Positions 23,244-28,813 of a DNA stretch of 28,813 bases are shown here, one piece after another. This stretch comes from LSUCC0057 sp042091915. Lineage in GTDB: Bacteria; Pseudomonadota; Gammaproteobacteria; Pseudomonadales; Porticoccaceae. Numbering within the stretch: position 1 is the stretch's first letter; every line of letters begins with the position of its first letter. Below the pieces are notes generated by a model that worked only from the letters and a program-made list of their open reading frames with translations, did not search any database and was not told the origin of the DNA. The stretch spans positions 1 through 28,813 of the forward strand of contig JBELGO010000013.1 in assembly GCA_042091915.1 (NCBI GenBank). Reading direction: 5' to 3'. Both the position numbers and the translations under genes were made by a program.

Positions 23244-24989
23244 TCAGTAATGTTGTGCAATCATCGAGCGGCTCAACACACCGGAGATGGATGGCACACT
23301 TTTGTCCGGCGCTGATTGTGCCACAAAAACCCAGTCGGTGGCCGCTCTATCCATCTTCTCTAGCGCGTCGCTGAGCGTCGCAGTGTTATCAATGGCTGCT
23401 GCGCTGCTGGGGTCGCCAGCCAGTTCAGACCAGACCAAGCCGCTGTCGGTCTTCAGCGCGGCTAGCCCTTCGGCGCCATTGATGAGCACAGTGCCGTTAT
23501 CCAGTTTCAGCAGCAGATAGCGAGGATGGTGGTGAAGCAGCGCATCGGTGGCGGTTTTGCTTAGTTGTGGTTGGTTGAGTACGGCAATATTTCTCTCCAT
23601 CGCTGCCATTACACTGACACGGCTGAGTGCTCGAAAGCGGGCGGAGGCGTAGTTGTTGCCAGCCAGGCCAATAGCAAATATGCCCGGCAAGCCACTGCTG
23701 AAACGTGCAGTCAGTGTCGCTGTAGCGACCATGACCATGGCCGGCATAAGTAGCTTGTGGTTGCCGGTCAGTTCGATCACCGCCAGCAACCCTGCCAATG
23801 GCGCATTAATAAGCGCGGCGAGCATAGCCGCGATGCCTGCAGTTGCATAGAGCGCGACACTACTGTGGCTGTCGGGCAGCAACAGCGCCGCCAAGCTGGC
23901 CAAGGCCGCCCCGGCGACAGCGCCCATCACCACCGCGGGGCCGACTGAGCCTGCCGGCAGGCCGACGGCAGCACTGACAATAAAAGTGAGCCCCTTGGCG
24001 GCTGCGATGACCAGCAGTGAGGTAACTGTCAATTGACCTAGCAGCGCCAGCTGCACGGTATCGTAGCCGACCCCCATTACTTCGGGCACCTGTACAGCCA
24101 CGGCGCCGGTCAGCAGCCCAGCCAGACTAAAGCGCACGGCCACAGGGTGCAGCGCCAAGCCGTCCAGCCAGCCGCTGCCTGGGCTGCGCAGGCGAGCAAA
24201 CAGCCGCAACTGCAGCGCGGCATACAAGCCGATCAACACACCGCCGAGCGCCAGTATTGGCAGTTCAGCCAGTGATGCAGAGTGCAAGTCTGGCAGCATA
24301 AATAGCGGTGCACTGCCGTAGAGCCACTGCGCCAGAGAGGCGCCGGTTACGGCAGCGAGAATCACCGGCAAGAAACCGGCGACGGTGTACTCCAGCAAAA
24401 CCACTTCCATGGCGAAGATGACACCGGTTAAAGGGGTGTTGAACGAGGCCGCGATGGCGGCGGCAACGCCACAACCGATCAGTGTTCTGCGGCTATTGCC
24501 GGGAAGTTTTAAGCGCCGCCCAAACAGCGAGGCACAGGCGGCGCCGAGGTGTACGGCAGGCCCTTCGCGGCCCATCGATTGGCCGCTTAACAGGGCAACG
24601 ATACCGCCCAAAAACTGCGCCAGAGCATTGGCAAATGGCAGCCGGCCGGCAAAGTTATAGGTGCGATCCAAAACATGAGCGACACCGGTGGCCCGCTGGC
24701 GCGGGCGCATAAAGTGCCAAACGCCCGCCAACACAACAGCGCCGGCCAATGGCAGTAGGAACCTCGCTAGCGCCGGGAGTTGTTCAAAGTGTTCGGCGTT
24801 GCCGCTGCCAAACAGCTGGTCCAACGGCCACTCGACTGCGATGCGAAAAATAATAGCAACGGTGCCGGTGATCAATCCGACCACTACAGCAGTGGCTGCC
24901 AGGGTCAGCATGGCTTCGCTGCTGGCGAGTCGGTCGCGCCAGCGCGGCGGGTGTGCCCCAATCAAGGAGGAGTTCGTCTCTACTGGCAT
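23244..24989 (-). CDS. ClC-family chloride channel/antiporter with C-terminal CBS-like region
   Basis: A 581-residue membrane protein with the ClC fold (about 25-445) and a cytoplasmic tail (about 465-581) whose TLSDALEKMDRAATDWVFVAQ...ISGVLSRSMI pattern suggests CBS domains. The gating-glutamate motif G-R-E-G-P is intact (Glu142). Other hallmarks differ from E. coli ClcA: TGVAH (101-105) replaces S-G-I-P, GSVGP (347-351) replaces G-I-F-A-P, and the position of the internal proton glutamate is Val196 after Glu195. Ion and coupling are therefore uncertain. ATG at 24989 has AGGGAT upstream. It is the first gene of a six-gene minus-strand run ending with rsmC-like. Confidence 0.92.
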   Translation of the reverse strand: MPVETNSSLIGAHPPRWRDRLASSEAMLTLAATAVVVGLITGTVAIIFRIAVEWPLDQLFGSGNAEHFEQLPALARFLLPLAGAVVLAGVWHFMRPRQRATGVAHVLDRTYNFAGRLPFANALAQFLGGIVALLSGQSMGREGPAVHLGAACASLFGRRLKLPGNSRRTLIGCGVAAAIAASFNTPLTGVIFAMEVVLLEYTVAGFLPVILAAVTGASLAQWLYGSAPLFMLPDLHSASLAELPILALGGVLIGLYAALQLRLFARLRSPGSGWLDGLALHPVAVRFSLAGLLTGAVAVQVPEVMGVGYDTVQLALLGQLTVTSLLVIAAAKGLTFIVSAAVGLPAGSVGPAVVMGAVAGAALASLAALLLPDSHSSVALYATAGIAAMLAALINAPLAGLLAVIELTGNHKLLMPAMVMVATATLTARFSSGLPGIFAIGLAGNNYASARFRALSRVSVMAAMERNIAVLNQPQLSKTATDALLHHHPRYLLLKLDNGTVLINGAEGLAALKTDSGLVWSELAGDPSSAAAIDNTATLSDALEKMDRAATDWVFVAQSAPDKSVPSISGVLSRSMIAQHY

Positions 24990-25041
24990 ATGGCAGTGAT
25001 CCCTGGTCGGTTGATATGGGGCGGTAAACGCAGAATTGGCG

Positions 25042-25048
25042 TATTATA
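25042..25048. promoter_or_regulatory. Overlapping -10 hexamers in the clc/argC divergent region
   Basis: The 118 bp gap (24990-25107) contains a perfect TATAAT on the minus strand (plus 25043-25048), about 54 bp before the ClC start, and an overlapping TATTAT on the plus strand (25042-25047) for argC. Matching -35 boxes are poor on both strands. I did not see an ArgR-type box. If both are used, the two promoters would exclude each other. Confidence 0.42.
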
Positions 25049-25107
25049 GCGGCTCTGGGCGCGGCCACCTAAGCCCCGACCGCGAAGAGATTTTAAGGAG
25101 AGAGAAG

Positions 25108-26142
25108 TTGAGTATCAAAGTAGCGATTGTCGGTGCCACCGGCTACACCGGAGTAGAGTTGTTGCGGCTGCTCAGCGGGCACCCCAATGTGAGTGTTGAA
25201 GTCATCACTTCGAGAGCTGAAGCGGGCCGCCCGGTTGCAGAGTTGTTCCCCAATCTGCGTGGCATTAGTGCACTAGTTTTCAGTGAGCCGGACGAACAGC
25301 AGTTGGCGAACTGCGATGTGGTCTTTTTTGCTACACCCCACGGAGTGGCGCAGGCGACTGTGCCGGCACTGCTGGCGCGCGGCTGTCGAGTGATTGATCT
25401 ATCGGCAGATTTCCGTATCCGCGATGTGCCGCTGTGGGAGCAGTGGTACAACCAACCACACGCCGCACCACAGTTAGTCGCAGAGGCGGTCTACGGTCTG
25501 CCCGAGGTAAATCGCCAAGCCATCCAAGGCGCGCAATTAGTCGCTTGCCCGGGATGCTATCCAACGTCAGTTCAGCTAGGGCTGCTGCCGCTGTTGGAGG
25601 CGGGTTGTATTGATCAGAGCGATGTCATCGCCAACTCCGCTTCGGGCGCTACCGGTGCTGGCAAGCAGGCCAGTGTGGCCACACTGTTGACAGAAATTAG
25701 CGACAGTTTTAAAGCCTATGCGGCTGGCGGCCACCGCCACTTACCGGAGATAGAGCAGGGCCTTGCCGACATTGCCGGCAGTGCCGTCAAGCTCACTTTT
25801 GTACCGCACCTGCTGCCGATCAACCGCGGTATTCACACCACAATCTATGCCAACCTCACCGACAGCAGCGTCGACTTACAGCAACTCTTTGAGCAGCGCT
25901 TTGCCGACGAGCCCTTTGTCGATGTGCTGCCCGCTGGCAGCCACCCTGAAACCCGTTCGGTTCGCGGCGCCAACGTTGCGCGCATTGCGGTGCACCGACC
26001 GCAGGGCGGCAACAAAGTCGTGGTCTTGGTGGTTGAAGACAATCTGACCAAAGGGGCCTCTGGGCAGGCGATTCAATGTATGAATATCATGCTTGGCTTG
26101 GAAGAGTGCGCCGGACTCGAAGCGCCGGCACTGCTGCCTTAG
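25108..26142 (+). CDS. argC: N-acetyl-gamma-glutamyl-phosphate reductase
   Basis: ArgC reduces N-acetyl-glutamyl phosphate to the semialdehyde in arginine synthesis, using NADPH. The 344-residue protein has the nucleotide-binding VGATGYTGVELLRLL at the N-terminus, the catalytic Cys150 in ACPGCYPTS, and HRHLPEIEQ with a catalytic His. The start is TTG at 25108, chosen because TAAGGAG stands seven bases upstream and the family N-terminus (SIKVAIVGATG) follows at once; the frame extends to 25036 but without support. The stop is one base before the next gene's GTG. Confidence 0.97.
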   Translation: MSIKVAIVGATGYTGVELLRLLSGHPNVSVEVITSRAEAGRPVAELFPNLRGISALVFSEPDEQQLANCDVVFFATPHGVAQATVPALLARGCRVIDLSADFRIRDVPLWEQWYNQPHAAPQLVAEAVYGLPEVNRQAIQGAQLVACPGCYPTSVQLGLLPLLEAGCIDQSDVIANSASGATGAGKQASVATLLTEISDSFKAYAAGGHRHLPEIEQGLADIAGSAVKLTFVPHLLPINRGIHTTIYANLTDSSVDLQQLFEQRFADEPFVDVLPAGSHPETRSVRGANVARIAVHRPQGGNKVVVLVVEDNLTKGASGQAIQCMNIMLGLEECAGLEAPALLP

Positions 26143-26143
26143 T

Positions 26144-26830
26144 GTGAAAGATGTCGGCCGCAAAATAGTTCCGAGTCTGCTCGGCGCGCTGGTGTTGGTG
26201 GGGCTTTATCAGTTCGGAACACTGACCGTACAGCAATCGCCAAGCGTCGCTGAGTTGCCTGCGCCGGTAGATCCAGAGATAGCTATGCAGCTCGCGCGGG
26301 CCGAGCTCGACGCGGCGGTGGCAGAGCAGGCATTAGAGCTGCTGCGTGAAGATATGGTGGCGCTGCGCGCGCAACTCAGCAGCGTCAACGAAGAGTTGGC
26401 GCTCTACCGTCAGACGCTGGGTATCGAGGCTCTGCCAGAGGGCCTCTCAGTGGGTGAGATGGGGCTTTGGCCAATTGGGGCGGATGGCAATGCGCGGCGC
26501 TTTGGTTACCGCTGGGTTTTGATGCAAAATAACAAACAGCGCGAAAGCCTGCTGGTTAAGGCGCGTCTCTGGTTGAGCGGCACCGGTGAGGGGCAGCCCG
26601 TCGAGCTGAGTTTTGATGCCTTGGGCGATAGTCGTGAGAGCTCCGTGCGGGTGCGTTACTTTACCATTGTGCGCGGCGAAATTGAGCTGCCTGAGGAGTT
26701 TGACCCGCAGCAACTTCACGTGGAGTTGCGCTACAGCTGGATGAAAAATCCCCAATATCAGACGCAATACGCTTGGTCAGAGATTGTGCAGCCGCCGTTA
26801 AACGAACCGCGGTCCGCAATAAGTGATTGA
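26144..26830 (+). CDS. Uncharacterised membrane-anchored coiled-coil protein (DUF6776-type)
   Basis: Function unknown. The 228-residue protein has a short basic start, one transmembrane segment (about 8-26), a coiled coil rich in Ala, Leu and Glu (about 45-90), and a C-terminal beta-rich domain (about 105-215) predicted to lie in the periplasm. Similar proteins stand between argC and erpA in Pseudomonas-like genomes; from memory these are labelled DUF6776. The start is taken as GTG 26144, one base after the argC stop; there is no Shine-Dalgarno, suggesting coupling. An in-frame TTG at 26093 inside argC is less likely. Confidence 0.78.
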   Translation: MKDVGRKIVPSLLGALVLVGLYQFGTLTVQQSPSVAELPAPVDPEIAMQLARAELDAAVAEQALELLREDMVALRAQLSSVNEELALYRQTLGIEALPEGLSVGEMGLWPIGADGNARRFGYRWVLMQNNKQRESLLVKARLWLSGTGEGQPVELSFDALGDSRESSVRVRYFTIVRGEIELPEEFDPQQLHVELRYSWMKNPQYQTQYAWSEIVQPPLNEPRSAISD

Positions 26831-26854
26831 ATTTCGCCCAGCAGCCACTATATT
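26827..26854 (+). promoter_or_regulatory. Predicted sigma-70 promoter of erpA
   Basis: TTGAAT (26827-26832) and TATATT (26849-26854) are separated by 16 bp. Initiation near 26861 leaves a leader of about 20 bases with GGAG before the erpA ATG. The -35 box overlaps the stop of the upstream gene. No IscR-type site was recognised by eye. Confidence 0.5.
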
Positions 26855-26881
26855 GTCACTCTGTGGAATAACGGAGTATTT

Positions 26882-27235
26882 ATGTCAGGTATTCAGACCT
26901 TTACCCCAACCCTGCTCACTATTACGGATAGTGCGGTAGCTAAAGTTAATGCACTCAGAGAAGAAGAGGGCAATGCTGAGCTTATGCTGCGGGTATTTGT
27001 CACCGGCGGCGGCTGCTCTGGCTTCCAGTACGGCTTCTCTTTTGAAGAGGTGGCCGGTGAAGAGGACACCCCGGTCAGCCGCGATGGTGTGACGGTATTA
27101 GTCGACTCGATGAGCTACCCCTATCTGGTCGGCTCGACCGTCGATTATGCAGAGGACATCATGGGCTCAAAATTTGCTGTGACAAACCCCAATGCCTCAA
27201 CTACCTGTGGTTGCGGCGCTTCTTTCTCTATCTAG
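26882..27235 (+). CDS. erpA: Iron-sulfur cluster insertion protein ErpA
   Basis: ErpA is an A-type carrier that delivers Fe-S clusters to apoproteins, including enzymes of isoprenoid synthesis and respiration. The 117-residue protein has the three ligand cysteines of the family: Cys45 in GGGCSGFQYGF and Cys109 and Cys111 in TTCGCGASFSI. ATG at 26882 has GGAG five bases upstream. The gene follows argC and the coiled-coil gene and converges on anmK with 14 bp between stops. Confidence 0.97.
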   Translation: MSGIQTFTPTLLTITDSAVAKVNALREEEGNAELMLRVFVTGGGCSGFQYGFSFEEVAGEEDTPVSRDGVTVLVDSMSYPYLVGSTVDYAEDIMGSKFAVTNPNASTTCGCGASFSI

Positions 27236-27249
27236 TCTTCGTGCAAATT

Positions 27250-28398
27250 TTACGGCAGGTAGAGCCCGCCGAGTATTGCCTCGCGAGCGGCGCCGGTAAC
27301 CGCGGTTACACTGCCGGGCAGCGCAAGTAGGCGCTGCCGAGCCAGCCAGGCAAACGCTGCCGCCTCTACCCATTCTGGGGCTAACCCAGCCGTTGCCGTG
27401 GTCGCGACAGGTTGGCTGCTTTGGGCGGCTATTCTACTCATTAAAAATTCATTGTTTGCCCCGCCACCACAAATTAGTAGCTCTTCAAATATCACTTGCT
27501 GGCGGTCGGCGTATGAGGCGAGCGCCGAACAAATAGCCAGCGCCGTGAATTCGGTCAGAGTGGCCTGCACATCGGCGGGCTTGGCGCTGCAATTGGCCAG
27601 CAGGCTCTGGTTGAACTGTTCTCGGCCACAGCTCTTGGGTGGCTGCTGTGCCAAATAGGGGTGAGCGAGCAACTCTTGTAGTAGCGGCTCAACCACCTTT
27701 CCAGAGGACGCCCACGCGCCATTCTCATCGTAAGGTTTGCCAGTGTGGCTCAGACACCAGCTATCTAAGAGTGCGTTGCCCGGCCCGCAGTCAAACCCAG
27801 TGCAGTGGTCGCCGTGCAGTAGGGTTAAATTGGCTATGCCGCCGATGTTGCAGAGCGCACGAGGCTCTTGCGTCGAAAATAGAGCTCGATGAAAAGCCGG
27901 TACAAGCGGCGCACCTTGCCCGCCCAAGGCGATGTCGGCGCGACGAAAGTCTGCCACCACAGGGATGCCGGTGCGCGCGGCCAGTCGTGCCGGATCGTTG
28001 AGTTGAAGTGTCGCGGCAAGCGAGTGGGGTGGCGGCAGGTGCATGACGGTCTGGCCGTGACAGCCAATCGCCATCACTTGCTGGGGTGCTATCTGGGCTG
28101 CCTGCAGCAGCTCCAGTGTGGCGCCGGCATAGAGCTCGCCGAGCTGGGCTTCGGCAGTGGCGAAGTCGGCCAATGACCAGTGGCGTTGGGCGGAATCGGC
28201 TTGGCTGTCGGTTGCCTTGCGCAGGGTTTCACGCAGCGCCGCGGGGATGGGAGCGGTGTGGCTGGCCAGCAGTTCTAGTGTGGCGGCATCGCGGTGTTGG
28301 CGTGATGAATCGGCATGAAAGCGACAGGCGACAACATCTACTGCATCTAAACTGGTCCCCGACATAATGCCGACAGCGATCTGGGGAGTGGCGCTCAC
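27250..28398 (-). CDS. anmK: Anhydro-N-acetylmuramic acid kinase
   Basis: AnmK phosphorylates and opens 1,6-anhydroMurNAc released during peptidoglycan turnover, feeding it back into cell-wall synthesis. The 382-residue protein starts with the family motif GIMSGTSLDAVDVV and has GCHGQTVMHLPP, VADFRRADIALGGQGAPLVP and CNIGGIANLTLL, all typical. The start is GTG at 28398 with AGGGA just upstream; it overlaps the TGA of the M23 peptidase gene by four bases. Order erpA-anmK-M23 peptidase is known from Pseudomonas. Confidence 0.97.
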   Translation of the reverse strand: MSATPQIAVGIMSGTSLDAVDVVACRFHADSSRQHRDAATLELLASHTAPIPAALRETLRKATDSQADSAQRHWSLADFATAEAQLGELYAGATLELLQAAQIAPQQVMAIGCHGQTVMHLPPPHSLAATLQLNDPARLAARTGIPVVADFRRADIALGGQGAPLVPAFHRALFSTQEPRALCNIGGIANLTLLHGDHCTGFDCGPGNALLDSWCLSHTGKPYDENGAWASSGKVVEPLLQELLAHPYLAQQPPKSCGREQFNQSLLANCSAKPADVQATLTEFTALAICSALASYADRQQVIFEELLICGGGANNEFLMSRIAAQSSQPVATTATAGLAPEWVEAAAFAWLARQRLLALPGSVTAVTGAAREAILGGLYLP

Positions 28399-28797
28399 TG
28401 TTCCCTGCCAGAGTTGGCGGCCAGCTCCTCTGTCGGCTGTTCGCTGCTTTTGAGCTGCGCCATGAGTGGCCCAGCCAACGCTTCAAAGGCTACGCGGTTC
28501 TCGACGGGTACCGGAGTGGCCTGTGGCAGCGGCACTGTGCGCGGATTGCGGTGAACGCCGTTGACTAAGAACTCGTAGTGCAGATGTGGCCCGGTGGCGT
28601 AACCGGTCGAGCCGACCGAGCCGATCACTTGGCGCTGTTTGACACTGTCGCCAGTTTTCACAGAGCGTTTGTGCAGGTGAAGATACTTAGTGATATAAGT
28701 CTGGCCGTGCTTGATAAAGACAAAGTTGCCGTTGGCGCTGCTGTAACCCGACTCAATGACTTTGCCGTCTCCTGCAGCGAACACCGGCGTGCCGGTC
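28395..28797 (-). CDS. M23-family (LytM-type) metallopeptidase, 5'-truncated by contig end
   Basis: Only the last 133 or so residues are present; the gene runs off the window and its open frame meets adapter sequence at 28798. The visible part starts in TGTPVFAAGDGKV and contains YLHLHKRSVKTGDSVKQ and the zinc motif TGPHLHYEF (H-x-H), which defines M23 peptidoglycan endopeptidases. The first zinc ligand (H-x3-D) must lie in the missing N-terminal part. The C-terminal tail is unusual only in being polar and uncharacterised. Overlap with anmK fits a cell-wall turnover operon. A tyrS gene would be expected upstream by analogy with Pseudomonas, but it lies outside the window. Confidence 0.92.
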
Positions 28798-28813
28798 AGA
28801 TCGGAAGAGCACA
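28798..28813. other. Residual Illumina adapter at contig end
   Basis: The last 16 bases, AGATCGGAAGAGCACA, are the start of the Illumina read-2 adapter in the read-through orientation and the reverse complement of bases 2-17. The genomic sequence ends at about 28797. Confidence 0.96.

Noticed and set aside
1..28813. Search for mobile elements, CRISPR arrays, toxin-antitoxin or defence genes, tRNAs and riboswitches
   Set aside because: Reading both strands showed none. Every long frame is a known housekeeping family or a small protein with conserved context, and base use looks even across the window.

Overview
This 28.8 kb window is a compact housekeeping stretch of a gammaproteobacterial chromosome. 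The gene orders aroQ-accB-accC-prmA, zapA-ssrS-ygfA, ygfB-pepP-ubiH-ubiI, rpiA/ilvA and argC-(hypothetical)-erpA-anmK-M23 peptidase all match those known from Pseudomonas and its relatives. HemB carries the magnesium-type metal site and the protoporphyrinogen step is encoded by hemJ. Together these suggest a Pseudomonadales/Cellvibrionales-like, probably aquatic organism, but a species cannot be named from the sequence alone. There are no insertion sequences, phage genes, CRISPR arrays, tRNAs or rRNAs. Both extreme ends are leftover Illumina adapter, so this is an assembled contig whose outermost bases are not genomic.

Layout. 18-2437 (minus): aroQ, accB, accC and the first codons of prmA, covering dehydroquinate dehydratase, the biotin carrier and carboxylase of acetyl-CoA carboxylase, and the ribosomal protein L11 methyltransferase. 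2438-2710: non-coding, with two hairpins that look like terminators. 2711-5065: dsbD (minus), divergent from a PCu(A)C-type copper chaperone lipoprotein (plus). 5066-8985: a PfkB-type nucleoside or sugar kinase (minus), divergent from mrcB (PBP1b), which is followed by a TPR-like lipoprotein. 8989-11364: rpiA (minus) divergent from ilvA (plus). 11374-14137 (minus): a zapB-like gene, zapA, the 6S RNA gene ssrS, ygfA and pyk. 14328-18638 (plus): ygfB, pepP, ubiH and a ubiI-like gene. 18635-24989 (minus): a six-gene run of ClC transporter, hemJ, hemL, hemB, rsuA and an rsmC-like methyltransferase. 25108-27235 (plus): argC, a coiled-coil membrane protein and erpA. 27250-28797 (minus): anmK and a 5'-truncated M23 peptidase.

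How the genes fit together. Three themes recur. The first is envelope and cell division: PBP1b with its lipoprotein, ZapA and its partner, AnmK with the M23 peptidase, DsbD and the copper chaperone. The second is cofactor and redox supply: heme (hemJ, hemL, hemB), ubiquinone hydroxylases, Fe-S delivery by ErpA, and folate recycling by YgfA. The third is central metabolism: fatty acid initiation, the shikimate step, pentose phosphates, pyruvate kinase, isoleucine and arginine synthesis.

Genes are packed tightly. All five convergent pairs have their stop codons within 14 bp of each other or overlapping, and many same-strand neighbours overlap by 1 to 19 bp. Several starts are GTG or TTG and are fixed by Shine-Dalgarno spacing. 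I found no clear sign of an undescribed system. The points most worth follow-up are the lipoprotein next to PBP1b, the ClC protein with altered hallmark residues, pyruvate kinase downstream of 6S RNA, and the adapter-contaminated ends.
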